Part shown: one piece after another, positions 44,139-57,400 of the stretch
Layout of the letters: each line of letters starts with the position of its first letter
Numbering within the stretch: position 1 is the stretch's first letter
Assembly (NCBI GenBank): GCA_032358255.1
Contig: JAULBX010030707.1
Location: 1-64,000 of the forward strand
DNA: 64,000 nucleotides
Direction of reading: 5' to 3'
Source: Heterotrichella gracilis
Lineage: Eukaryota > Sar > Xanthophyceae > Tribonematales > Xanthonemataceae
Notes under the pieces: generated by a model
What the model saw: the letters and a program-made list of their open reading frames with translations, nothing else
Database searches by the model: none
What the model was told of the DNA's origin: nothing
Program-made: the position numbers and the translations under genes

Positions 44139-44814
44139 GTGGTTGCCGTCAGTCACAGCCCTTTCTGAGCTCCTGTCCACACCCACCACCCACCACTTTC
44201 TGCGACCCACCCACTATACCAGCGACTTGGCACCAAACAAGATTCATTGTCCACCAGCCGTTTCGTAGGTGCCTTAGAAGCGGGTCTAGCTTTGCAAAGA
44301 CCCCAGTTGACCTGTTGGTCGCAATCGCAAGCTTGTACGGCAGTTCCACAGTGGCAGCTTTGGGCGTTAAGTAACCCATACAGCGCGTTTGTTAAACCAC
44401 CAGGTCCACACACTTGACTATATATGGCTGGGTTGCAGGTTTTTTCCAAGTTGAATGAGGTGTCAAGCAAGCCTGGCAAGCTTGCAAGTGTACTGGGCAA
44501 ACCTGGTTGCGAGGCTACATAGCTTTCGCCAGCCTTATCACCACATAGTCATCGACGTGCTCCGATCCAACTGACCGGCAGGAACTTCCCAATTGACTTG
44601 GCTTTTGAGCACAAAAGATATAAGCGCTCCGTAGCATATGCTTGGTACGCTTGGTCACGAGGGGGTGACAGCGGGTGTGGCTCACTGCCATAGGCAGGTG
44701 TGCCTACAGGCAGGTCACTCGGTCAATTTGATACCACAAGTGCTGGACAGTTTAACCTCCTGTACACAGCGGTAAATTGTTAGTGAAGTGCTGCGGCAAG
44801 GAACAGCGGGTCCG
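44139..44814. other. Divergent promoter region between translin and the ABCB gene
   Basis: 676 bp with no supported exon, between two start codons pointing away from each other. No clear TATA box or repeat is noted. Confidence 0.45.
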
Positions 44815-47800
44815 ATGGGGAAAGGAAAGGTCGCAGAGAATGGACAGCAGGCAGAGAATGGCAAGCAGGCAGCACCACAGAAGACGACTCCTGTCAAGGA
44901 ACCTGTCCTCCTGCCCTTGTCGTATTTCAAGCTTTACAGGTCCGGAGAGCTGACAAGCCTGTGCTGGACCAACGTTTGGTTTCTTTGGACACTGTATGCC
45001 TCGGTTGACAACCTGTGCATGGAGATCTATACTGACACTTGTGCCCACAGGTTTGCTGACAAGTGGGACATCCTTATGATGGTTGTGGGGTCTATTGGAG
45101 GGATTGCCTTTGGTAAGTAAGCTTAGTATAGCCCCTGGAAAGTAACCATTCCTGCCAGTTGGCTTCCTTCCTATGAGATGCAGTTTCAAACTTGGCCTTG
45201 CTGTTGCTGCATGACTAACTTTGCCTGTTCATGTCCATCCTGCAGGCGCAACGCTCCCCCTCTTCACACTGATATTCGGTGATATCCTCAACACCTTTGG
45301 TCAGAAAGCTGGGGAGGGGCCCACTTTCATGGATGAAGTCAGCAAGAACTGCTTGTATTTCACGTATATTGGAATCGGAGCATTTATCACTGCCGGGCTT
45401 CAAGTCACCTGCTGGGTCATTCCAGGTGGGGTTCTTTGTGCAAGGTGTAGTGCTGAGCGAGTTCCTTTGCTGCGCAATGGGACAAAATACTCGAGTAAAC
45501 CACCTTTCAGAGATGGTACCAGCAGTGGCAGGGCATGGCGCCAGCTTGTGCTAGGCTGACTGCTAATCTGGCTGTACTCTGGCTGTCCTGCTGGAGAATA
45601 TGTAGCTGACTAGCCAATTAGATCTCAACCTGACTGACAACCTTCACAAATTTGGCAGGTGCTAGGCAGACACGCAGGATTCGCCAGCGCTACCTGGCTG
45701 CGGTGCTGCGACAGGATGTTGCATTCTTTGACACCACGGAGACAACTGGGTCGCTGCTCCAAGGTCTGAATGAAGACATGCTCTCCTACCAGAACGGGAT
45801 CAGCGACAAGGTGTCCACTGCGCTGCAAAATATGAGCCAGTTTGTTGTGGGCATTGCAATTGGTGAGTCACAGGTCCCTGCCGTTCTTTCAGCAACCATA
45901 CTTATGCATAGTGGGCTGTGACTAACATGTGCACGTTGTGCTGTCGCAGCTTTTGCTCGAGGATGGCAGTTGACTTTGGTCATGCTCAGTGTCTTGCCAG
46001 CCATCGCGGTCATGGGATTTCTGCTCACGGTTGTCATGGGCAGAATGCAAACCACCATCAATTCCGCTTATGGGACAGCCAACAGCATTGCCCAGCAAAG
46101 CCTGTCAAACATCCGGACTATCACATCTTTCAATTCTCAGGAGAAGGCTACGAAAATGTACCGAGAGGCACTGGCACAGCCTGTGAAGGTCGGAACCCTG
46201 TGCTGTGATTTAACAGGTTATAGACTATTTTAGCTTGGTGGGCTATTTGCACGCATCCAGTGTACCCTCGGGGAAGATTGCATGGTGAAGTTGTTTGTCC
46301 AGCAGCGCCGGTGTTCAATGCTTCTACAACTGCAGCTGCACGTAATATAGGTGGGCAAACATAAAATTTGGTGTGTGCGTCATGCAGGTCGGGATCCAGC
46401 AGGGGATGCTGAATGGGATCGTTGTGGGAATGCTGAATTCTGTCGTTTTTGCGTGCTATGCGCTGGCCATGTGGTATGGCTCGGTGCTGGTATCACACAA
46501 CAATTACACCGGTGAGTGGGCAATTTGCACAACCAATTGGGGGGGGTTGAAAGTTGACGATCATAGAGTCCTGCTGTTTCATTAGATACAGACATATTCT
46601 TCCCCAATTTCATTATTGAAAACCAAGAAAGGCCATAGCTATTTTGCACAGACCAAGTGTGTTTCAGAGAGCTGAAATGACGGCTGGTTCTTAGCTAATC
46701 CACCTAGCTGCATAGGGCAAAAATGCTGATATATCCACATGCATTTCTGCAGGGGGTGCTGTACTGAACGTGCTGTTCGCGGCGCTGGTCGGAGGGTTTG
46801 CGCTGGGGCAGGCAGGCCCCTCCATCTCAGCGATGAACCAGGCTCGGGCATCAGGGGCGCGTGTGTTTGCCTTGCTTGACCGGAAGCCCGACATTGACAT
46901 GGAGGCGCCTGGGGACATGTTCGAGGACGTAAGTCTCAGGGCTGTTGCGTGCAATGCCGCGGTAGTGTGGGTGCGGTGATGCATGAGTGGACAGGCATGC
47001 TGGCCATGCTGCTCTTGGGGGAATAGCGCAATACGGTGTTGGTGACCTATCATAGCTCCTCCTTAGGGAGATATGCACGGCAAATTTCGTAGTGCCAAAT
47101 GCATTAAAATCGTTCTATTTCCATGTATGTTGCATTCCCCCCCATAAAACTTTTTTGAAGTATTGTCAATGTGTACAGGTGGATGGTGTTGTGGAGGGCA
47201 ATATAACGCTGGAGCACGTTGCGTTCTGCTACCCATCACGCCCTGATCTGCCAATTTTCAAGGACTTCAGCCTCAATGTGCCAGCAGGCAAGACGGTGGC
47301 ACTTGTGGGCGAATCTGGCAGCGGCAAATCGACCACCATCTCCTTGATTGAGCGGTTCTATGATCCCACATCCGGCAAGGTGAGTTCTAGCAGCCCATGC
47401 TGTATCCTGGGCAGGTTTGTGGTTGGCCGGCTGTTGTCGGTGCACTATATGAGGTCAGCTTTTTTACTCGTGGTGGTTTCCTGGCCTATCATGTACCTGT
47501 TCACAATACCCGTGCTGCTCTGTGGCACATGCTGCCTGTTGTGTCGGAAATGGGTATGCAGTGTAAATTGCGGAACAAATGAGTACATTTTAAACGTGTT
47601 TGCAGGTGACGCTGGATGGGCGTGACATGAAGACCCTGCAGCTGCGCTGGCTGCGCTCCAACATCGGCCTCGTCAGCCAGGAGCCCTCCCTGTTTGCCAC
47701 CAGCATCTACAACAACATCGCGTACGGCAAGCCAGGGGCTAGCACCGAGGAGGTGGAGGCGGCTGCGCGCGCCGCCAACGCGCACAGCTTCATCTCAAAC

Positions 47801-50800
47801 CTGCCAGAGGGCTACGAGACGCAAGTGGGCGAGCGCGGGGTGCAGATGTCTGGGGGCCAGAAGCAGCGCATCGCCATTGCCCGCGCCATCCTGAAGAACC
47901 CAAGGGTGGGCACAGCATTGGCCGGAGGCTGCATATTGGTTGCTGCAGCATTACCTTGCCAGTCCCTGGCAACTTCTAATCGTGGATGGCCTTGCTTCAG
48001 TCTCCTTTTCCTGTTCTTTTCGTGAAGTCCAAGTATGCTAATTTTGTGTTTCATAAATGTATTTTTTACAAGACCTATCTATATTTTTTCTACATTCTTA
48101 TCATTGGTGTCTTTTTGAAGTGGAATGGTTGCTCCTTGTGAGCCGTGCTGCAGGTTGAGCTTGCCGCTCTAGTGTGCAGCTTTAGCTCTTCTGAATCGCC
48201 GTGTGCTTCCCGTGCAGATCCTGCTGCTGGACGAGGCCACCAGCGCCCTGGATGCGGAGAGCGAGCGCCTGGTGCAGGAGGCCCTCGACGGCCTGATGGT
48301 AGGCCGCACCACGGTGGTGGTGGCGCACCGCCTGTCCACCATCATCAACGCAGACATCATCGCTGTGGTGAAGGAGGGTGCGGTGGCAGAGCAGGGCAGC
48401 CATGATGAGCTGATGGCGCTGAATGGCTCCTATGCGGCGCTCATCAAGGTGCAGGCAGCGCAGCAGACCGCGGAGCAGGAGGATGATGTGCCGGAGGAGG
48501 GCAAGAAGGTGTCGGGGCGAGCGTTCCTGCAGGCAAGTGGGCACCAGCATGCGCGCTGTAGAATGACGTAGTGGTGAAAACAAAGCAAAAACAAATTTGC
48601 TGTCAATTAGCTAATAGATTACCACCGATTGTAGCCTTTCAAGGGTAACACAGGGATTTCAAATGAACAAATGCCTGCACCAACATTTGCCCATGTGTGT
48701 TATGGGCAAATGCGCATGGCGTGGTGTTGCATTGGGGGCATGTCTTGGCATGAGCGCATGCACTGGTTTATGCTACCATCAAATTTTCATGCGAGTTACG
48801 TGTGCTTTTGTCATCCGCCCGCTGCAGGAGTTCACAGCCGGTCCAGCCACCTCGCGGCACAGCATGGATGTGAGCAGCAAGCACCAGAGCGGCAAGGTCC
48901 CGAGCGGCAAGCTGGAGAGGACCAGCAAGCAGATGGCCCCAGTGGACGCTGACGTGGCGGCACGCAAGGAGGCGCCAGTCAAAGTGGGCTTCAAGCGCCT
49001 GATGCAGCTCAACAAGCCTGAATGGCCATATGCGCTCACTGGTAAGATGCACTGGGTGCCGCCTTTTCGATTTTCGATGTGGAGGATGTGCAGGAATGTT
49101 GTGCCATCTTTGGTATATTTGATGTTGAGCTGGTGAACCCCCAGCATGTGTGTGCAGTGCGTGAACTGGCTTTTGACACCCTTGCTTGTGACACCCAAGT
49201 CCTTTCCTCACTGCAGGTGTCGCCGCATCCATTGGAATGGGCGTCTCCATGCCCATCGTTGCCTACGCACTCAGCAGCATCATCGTAGGTAAGTGAACGA
49301 GTATAATCTCTAAAAGGAGGGATTTGATACTCCATTAAATTATATATCCAGGCCATTTTGTGTTGTCACTCCACAGCAACGTCAATTTATCAAGGGCATG
49401 CCTATTTGTGACACCTTGTGGAACAAGTACACCTGCGTGTGCAAAAGTCATATGCTTGGTAAGGGCCAGCTGCTAAAATTTGAACCCATGCTCCTTGGGA
49501 GATACGCCCAGGCCGCCCATATGTCATCCTGTGACCTAGCGCAAAGCTTCAACCTGATAAACCCCCGCCTGTGCAACTGCAGTGTTCTTTCCTGCGGCTG
49601 GGGAGCCTGTGACGGTGGTCCAGGGCCGCGCCATGAAGTACGTGTACATGTTCATTGGCGTGTCCATCGGCGTGTTCTGCATGGGCTTCGTGCAGCAATC
49701 CTCCTTTGTCATCATGGGCCAGGAGCTGGCGCGCAGAGTGCGCGTCATGATGTTCAACGCGCTGCTCAGACAGGTGCGCTGGGACAGCGGGGGCAACGTA
49801 CTGGTCAGCTGAAGGCAGAATCACTGTATCACCAGTAGCCATGCCTGCTACAAACTGGCCCATACCCTGCATCTGCATTGTACCAGGTCCTGACCCAGGC
49901 CAAAAGTTGCAATAAGCAGTTGCAATTAAATGCATTTTAAGCTGGCAGTGGCTTGTTGCCCTGTGCGGCCTTCCCAGTTTGAAGGCCGCACACAAGGGAC
50001 GCGCAGAGCAGGCTTATATTTCAACCAGGCGGACATTCACCGAATCATTCACCCGCAGGAGATTGGGTGGTTTGACCGGGACGAGAACGCCAGTGGCATC
50101 ATCGCCAGCCGCCTGTCCACCGACGCCCTGTCTGTGCGTGGCGCTGTGGGCGACCAGCTTGGCCTGGTGTCCCAGAACCTGGTCACCTTTGCCGCTGGCT
50201 ACACCATCGCCTTCATCAGCAGCTGGAAGATGACCCTGGTGGTGACTGCGGTCATGCCGGTGCTCATGGTGGCCGCGGTCCTGCACACCAAGTTCATGTT
50301 CGGCATTGGAACCAAGGTGGGGCCCAGGGCTTAAGGGGTATTTTACAGGGTTAATAAAGCGACATTGCCAATCTGAGAACAGGCGGTCAGGAAATCGAGT
50401 TGGCGCAGCTGACGACAGTTTCACAAACTAGCCAGTGAGGCCCTCAGGCAAAGGCCAAAATCATGGATTATAGTAACCATTTATTTTTAATTTGTTGCAG
50501 GCCGACGACATGTTCACCGCCTCCTCTCAGCTTGCCACCGAGGCCTTCAGCAGCATCCGCACTGTGGCTGCATTCACCATGGAGCGCCAGATCTGCCAGT
50601 GGTACGAGGAGTTGAACGTGAAGCCCATGATCCAGCTGCGCAAGCGGGGCTACGTGTCGGGCGTGGCATTTGGGTTTGCCAGCTCCATGATGTTCTTTGT
50701 GTATGCGCTGGCCTTCTACTACGGTGGCACCCTGGTCAACAAGGGGGAGATCGACCTGGGGGACATGCTCAAGGTAGGTGGAGGGTGGTGATTAATGCAG

Positions 50801-53178
50801 GATACGTATATATATATAGGAGTCATGATTATTAAGTTTGCAGGTTCAGGGTCAACGGGTTTCATCGGGACTTGAATTTCTATCTATCGGGACTTAGGCA
50901 ATGGCATGCTATCGGCTGTGGTTTTGGCGTGTGTCTGTGGCGCAAAACGTGTTTATTGTAAGCCAGACTGCGCCAGCTGCTGTTAGTCACGTGTTTACAT
51001 GCATTCCAGCAAGCTGCTGTGTAAAAATCAACCATAATTACTGTGTTTTGCCCCCTGCAGGTCCTGTTCTCCATTGTGTTTGCCGCCATGGGTGCTGCCC
51101 AGGCCCAGGTGGGCTTCCCTGACATCGGCAAGGCCAAGGCAGCAATCCAGAACATCTTCTCTGTGGTGGACCGCAAGCCGCTCATTGACAGCGCTGACCC
51201 AAGCGGCGAGCAACCCAAGGCAGTGCAGGCAAGCGCACAACAAACGCAACATCCAAGCCTGCACGTTTAAATGTGGCAAAACCTGTGGCATAAACATGTT
51301 GTATCGTGACTTTGCTAGCGGTCCCCGCCTTGTGTGGCCGTGACCCTCTTGTCCCATGCCCTGGTTGCTCTGGAAACATACAGTCCTCATCCACATTAAC
51401 TACCCGGTTAAGCTACTATCATGAATATGGTCATGCTGTGGTGTCACCCACTTCCAATGTGTGCATGCTCTCGCACATGCCATGCCATGCTGAGCATGCA
51501 TGAACTTTACTCAACCGCACCTGCCTCACACGTTCACCTTTTGATGGTCAGGGCGGCATGGAGCTGCGCAAGGTGAAATTCGCCTACCCTGCCCGCCCCG
51601 ACACCCTTGTGTTCAACGACTTCAACCTAAAGGTGGATGGGGCAAAGTCACTGGCATTGGTGGGGCAGTCGGGCAGCGGCAAGTCCACCGTCATCGGACT
51701 CATTGAGCGCTTCTACGACCCACAGGAGGGCCAGGTGTGGTTCTGGGGCACAGTCAGCATATGCATGGTAGCAAGGGTTGTGCAAATGTCTCCTTGGACC
51801 ACAATGATGCTATTGCACGGATGGTTGGGGTTTTTAGTCTGGCGTTTATCCATGCACAATTGTAGGGGTGGTTGGGTAATAGGGATTAGAAGGGCCATGG
51901 TGATGGATTGCACATGATGCCATCGCTACGTAAATGAACAGAGGATACTGGCCCCTCAACCACATCATGCTGAGGGGAAACATTCTTTAGGGCGCCCGTG
52001 AGCATCTGGCTTGGGCATGTGATGATCCCATGCACATGCAACGATACCTGTGCCAAATGATGAGCATGTGATGATCCCGTGCACATGTGACGACAGCTGT
52101 GCCAGCACTGACGCCCTTGCCGCGCTGCAGGTGCTGCTTGACGGGGTGGACATCCGCACCCTGCAGCTCAAGTGGCTGCGCTCACAGATCGGGCTGGTCA
52201 GCCAGGAGCCGGTGCTGTTTGCCACCTCCATCCTTGAGAACCTGCGCTACGGCAACCAGGAGGCCACGCTGGAGGAGGCCTGCTCGGCAGCCAAGGTGGC
52301 CAACGCACTGGACTTCATTGAGAAGCTGCCCGAGGGCATCCACACAATGGTGAGGGGCCAATAAGGGTGGAGATGGCAGATGCCAGGGGCGGTGATAATC
52401 TGGCAGGCTGCTTTGTCATGCGAAGCATGTTTGGTGTGCCTGCTGATGAAACCCTGTGAGGCACACCATACACCTCCCCTTCCTGTGGGCTCCCCTCTTT
52501 TTGTGCTCATCAATAGGCTTCTTGAATCTTTCGACATCTATGTGTCTATTTTCTGATGGCTTCATTGGACATGCAGGTTGGCGAGGGTGGGATCCAGCTG
52601 TCTGGCGGCCAGAAGCAGCGTGTGGCCATTGCAAGGGCGGTGGTGAAGGATCCAAAGGCAAGTGGTCAACCAGGCATGGTTAACATTGCTGCAGCACGTT
52701 GCAGTCAGACCACATTCCAAGCTGCATGCAGCGCACACCCAAACGCGCACCGCAGTCGATCTTCCATCGTCCTCTGCACCCCCACCATGCACCTGTCTGC
52801 TACATCTGGCGTGCTTATGCTTTATTGGTCCCTCTCCTGTTGCCACGTGGCGAGCGTCTGACGCTGCCCCTCCCCTTGCAGATCCTGCTGCTGGACGAGG
52901 CCACCAGCGCCCTGGACGCGGAGAGCGAGCGCCTGGTGCAGGAGGCGCTGAACAACATCATGGTGGGGCGCACCACGGTGGTGGTGGCGCACCGCCTGTC
53001 CACCATCCGCAACGCAGACAGCATCGCGGTGGTGTACAAGGGGAGCGTCATTGAGGAGGGCACGCATGAGCAGCTGTGCGCGGTGCCTGACGGGGCCTAC
53101 GCCAACCTGGTCAAGCACCAGCAGCAGCGCGGGAGGAGCACGCTGGTGCAGAAGGTGCAGGTCACGGAGAGCGAGTAG
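44815..53178 (+). CDS. Full-length ABCB (P-glycoprotein/MDR-type) ABC transporter
   Basis: Twenty exons (first 44815-44939, last 52882-53178) join in phase to 1293 residues in the order TMD1-NBD1-TMD2-NBD2. NBD1 has Walker A GESGSGKS (about 414-421), Q-loop SQEPSLF, signature MSGGQKQ (about 518), Walker [13 protein letters not shown] (538-549) and H-loop AHRLST. NBD2 has GQSGSGKS (about 1072-1079), SQEPVLF, LSGGQKQ, the same Walker B (1196-1207) and AHRLST. Both sites therefore look catalytically complete. The N-terminus is Lys/Gln-rich and cytosolic. Family members export amphipathic compounds or hormones across the plasma membrane; the substrate is not predictable. Introns fall at matching points in both NBDs (before V[TL]LDG and before ILLLDEATS), a trace of internal duplication. 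Introns 48533-48827, 51229-51551 and 52658-52881 begin with GC instead of GT. The intron after 46188 has a weak GTCGGA donor. Confidence 0.95.
49477..49538 (-). mobile_element. Possible tRNA-derived SINE head in an ABCB intron
   Basis: On the minus strand TAGGTCACAGG (49528-49538, A-box-like) is followed by GGTTCAAATTT (49477-49487, B-box-like) at tRNA spacing. No flanking duplication was found, so this could be a fragment or a chance match. Confidence 0.35.
52016..52106 (+). repeat. Two-copy tandem repeat of about 50 bp before an ABCB acceptor
   Basis: CATGTGATGATCCCATGCAC...CTGTGCCA at about 52016-52054 recurs with few changes as CATGTGATGATCCCGTGCAC...CTGTGCCA at about 52066-52104, immediately upstream of the exon at 52131. 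Confidence 0.75.
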
Positions 53179-54423
53179 GCGGTAGCAGTGGCGCTAGCAG
53201 GCATTGGCATGTGGAAGCCTGCTTTGTTGAGGGGGGCGGCACAATCAGCGCATGGCATGCCCTTTTTCGTGCAGCTACAAACTAAAATATGGCAGTTTTT
53301 GTTTCTTGAGCTGCATCTGGTATGTCCTGCCATGGTATGGAGCTGCACCACATTGTGCAGCTCCTCCGGGTTTTACTACCCTGATGCCCCTCTGGACATG
53401 TGCCAGGTTTTCCTAGGCAAGGGCCTTGTGCAATTCCACTTGTTTGTTTCCTGCTTGCCTTTTGATGAATGGAAGGTAATGGGTAGGGGACGACAGTTCC
53501 GGAAATGGATTAACCATTTGAATGACCAGCATGCATCCGTGAAACCTTGCTGCGACAGGGACAGTTGACTGCTTTTTTTTTGTAGCACGTTGTTATCGAC
53601 ACGTCTCAGTAATTTTTTTGGATCCCTTGTGGCATGTGGAAGGCTTGTGTGGCGTGCTCCATGGGGTGCAGCTGCTGGTGGTGGACAGCGTGTCTATAAG
53701 GAATGGCCTCCGAATCTACAGAATATCTGTGTCAGGTTTTAGAACCTTTGAGAATCACGGCTTTTGGACTGGACGATGTGTGTGATAGTCGATGGCTTTT
53801 GGAGTGGACGATGTATGAGATAGTAGATGTTTGGTATATATATGATATTATTACACCTATTGGGTTGTCGATAGCGGCGGTAGGTGGTCTGGGGGCATAC
53901 CTCGCGAAGCCTTGCATTTTCTGCATGTTGTGCGTGCGCAACGCAGGGTCGATTTGTAACACCCAGGTGTTAAGTGAGCGACGAAGCTGTGAATGTGATG
54001 GGTTTCATATGGAAGTGCCACAACGATTGTTTTCATGAAACTTCGCCACTGCCATAGCAACACCCCCAGTGGGTTGCAACATAATTCCCAGCAAACGCCC
54101 TATCACAGGGTTTTGAACCAGGGTTTACGCAGGGTATTTGCGGCTGCGCCACCCCCACTACATGTCCAAATTAAGCCTGGACTGCTTCTATAGGCTGCTA
54201 TTGTCAACCAGTGGCACTACGGCGGTATATACCGCGTACCCGGGGGTGTTTCACACTGTCCACACACAAAGCGGTAACGTTGTCAATCTTCTGTGGCTTT
54301 GCATGCCAAGTCTCTTGTTAGCGCGCACCTCAGCTGTATAAGCGCGCCGATACACGAGCAGGAAGCACCACCCGTCAGTGTGAGCCAACCCTTTGCTCAG
54401 CCCTTGGTATGTAGAGCGCAGCC
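53179..54423. other. Region between the ABCB and DBP4 genes
   Basis: No exon is supported. It holds the ABCB 3' UTR and the DBP4 promoter. A minus-strand tRNA-like pair, TGGCGCAGCCG (54141-54151) and GGTTCAAAACCC (54108-54119), could be a truncated SINE head; the spacing between the boxes is shorter than in a normal tRNA. Confidence 0.4.
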
Positions 54424-57400
54424 ATGGGGAAAAAGCGGGGGCCGCCGGGCTCCAAGCGGTCCCACCTGGAGGCAAATGAGATTGCACAGCTGGAGACAGC
54501 CATAGCAGAGGGCGCACCCCCACCCGGCAGCAACCCGCTCACCGACCCCATCGCCGAGGGCGCATACGCAGCCTCGCGCAAGTTTGAGGGGCTGCCGATA
54601 TCCAAGTACACGCTGGAAGGGCTGCATGAGGCCAAGTATGTTTCTCTCACGGCGGTGCAGCGGGCGGCGCTGCCGCACGCGCTGTGCGGGAGGGACGTGC
54701 TGGGCGCAGCCAAAACCGGCTCTGGCAAAACGCTTGCCTTCCTTATACCGGTACGTCAACCGCTTATGCTGGCTGTGTGCGTGCCTTTCTGTGCTAAGAG
54801 TGGTAGCCTACATATGCATGCATATATGCATGCATATGGCAGCAGCCCATGGTTCTCCTAAACTTGATGTATGTGCCAACAAGCCTTGTAAAAAGAGGGT
54901 CTTTGAGAGTCGTAATCAAAGCCGGTGTCATGTTTTCGTGTGAAAAAGCCCAGTCTAGGCTCCCTTTTCTTGCATGCCCTTGGGACCCTAGACCCACCCC
55001 CACCCCCAACCCCCCACCGCTCACCCACCAGGTGGTAAAACAGCTGTACCGCCGCAAGTGGGTCCGTCTGGGTTGGGTCCACGCAATTGTCATACCCCAC
55101 TTGGCCATGCCTGTGGTACCCTCGCCCCCCATCCCCTCTCCCCCACCTCCCACAGGCCCCACACACCCCACACCCCCACATGCCAAAAACCCCAATCCAT
55201 AGCCACGATAACCCTGACCCCTCCATCTCCTCACCCAGATGGTTGAGAAGCTGTACCCCTCATCCCCCCCACGCCCCATACCCTAAACCCTAATCGCGCC
55301 ATATCCTCGACTCGACATCTCGCCATACCCTAAACCCTCCATCTCCTCACCAGGTGGTTGAGAAGCTGTACCGCCTCAAGTGGGGCCGCCTGGACGGGCT
55401 GGGTGCCCTGATCATATCCCCCACCCGCGAGCTGGCCATGCAGATATTTGAGGAGCTGCGCAAGGTGGGCAAGAACCACGAGCTGAGCGCGGGGCTGCTC
55501 ATCGGGGGCAAGGACGTGAAGGAGGAGCAGGAGAGGGTCAACGGTGAGGGGTTGGGGGTTGGGTGGGGGCTGGGGATGGCATGGGTAGGAAACATAGGGG
55601 GGGCAAGGACTTGAAGGAGGATCAGAGTGTGTCAACGGTGGGTGGCAGAGGGTGTGCTGGTGTGGCGTGGGAAGGGGTGTTCATGGAGCAGCAATCCCAG
55701 CATGGATTGCTGGGATTCGACACTCTGCAGATGCGGTAATCACAGCCCCCGGCCGCGACTTGTGCGCCATGCAAATCCTTGCCCCATGCTCATCTGGTGA
55801 TACAATTGCTCACATGGTTGTAGCAATCCAGTAAATGATTGCTGTTCTGATTAAAACAGAAACCATTTTGCATTGAACACGTACCAGGCATCAGGGGAGA
55901 TTGCACATGCTCATTCTCAATACCTGTTGCCACTGCAAGCACTGACATGCATATAACAAGAAAAGACTTGCACATTCTGATACTTTCCCCCTGTCCTCTG
56001 TCCCCCAGCCATGAACATCCTGGTTTGCACCCCTGGGCGCCTGCTGCAGCACATGGACGAGACGCCGGGCTTTGATGCCTCCTCTGTGCAGGTAAGGGGC
56101 AAGGGTCATGCCCAGGTGATCTGGTTGCTGTCATATGTGCCATCGCACTGGGTCACTGCACTGCCGTCATGCATACCATTGCATGTGCCGCGTGCGCCAC
56201 TGCATGCCACATCTGCAGCACCCTGCCATGTGCGCCACGGCACGAAAACCCTAACCAAACCCTAACCGATCCAACCCCCACCCACCACAGATCCTGGTCC
56301 TAGACGAGGCCGACCGAATCCTCGACCTAGGGTTTTCCGCCACCCTCAACGCGCTACTGGCCAACCTGCCCCGCGACCGCCAGACCCTGCTGTTTTCCGC
56401 CACCCAGGCCAAGGGGGTGAAAGACCTTGCGCGACTCTCCCTGCACAGCCCTGAGTACCTGTCTGTGCACTCGGACGCAGCTGCACCCACGCCGCTCAAG
56501 CTGCAGCAGGTGGGTGGGTGAGCCAATGCGCACATACATACAGATATGGGGGCCACACAAACACATGCATGGCCACGCGAATGGCTGCGTCCGCGCTCGT
56601 GCATATGTACGCATAGGGACTGTTTTCTGCTGGCTGTTTTCTGCTGCCCAGCCTCGAGGGATTTTGTGTACACTTGGATGCAGCCGCGCCCACCCGCTCC
56701 AGCTGCAGCAGGTGCTGGGTGGCTTAACCGTAAAACCCTAAAGGGTACCTGGTGAATGGGTTTGGCACTGCTTTGACCCATGCTGCATCACACTGCCGGA
56801 GGTTAGGGTGGTGGCTCATTCAGTAAATATCCCCTGTGGTACAGTACACCCCCATGTGCATCGTAGTGACATCTCCTCTCCCCCTCCAGGCCTACATCGT
56901 GGTTGACTTGGGCGCCAAGCTGGACGTGTTGTGGTCCTTCCTCAAGACGCACCTGCGCTGCAAGACACTGGTGTTCATGTCAACGTGCAAGCAGGTGCGC
57001 TGCAGCCACTGTTGCAAATTACAATCAGAACTCCATTACACAATGCATTAAAATGTACAATTACCGTTTACCATTGCAAGGCACTGGTGTCCATGTCAAC
57101 GTCCAAGCAGGTGCGCTGTGGTGGGCGTTGGGTTTTACTAGCAAGGCGGTGCGCTGTGGAGGGTGAGGGTTTTTGTCTTAGAGCTTTACGTCAACAATCA
57201 ATCTCCGATACAGATCATGGGAGTATTTGTGTGCTAATAATGGTACTTCAAGAGGAAATGGTGAGAAGAAACATACAGACTTACAATAACCAGTAAAATG
57301 TAGAAAAATTGTATGATAATGAAAATCTATCATTTATAAACGGATTTTTTCCAAACAGTGAAGATGGTGATGGTGACGATGCTTCCCCTATGTTCAATAG

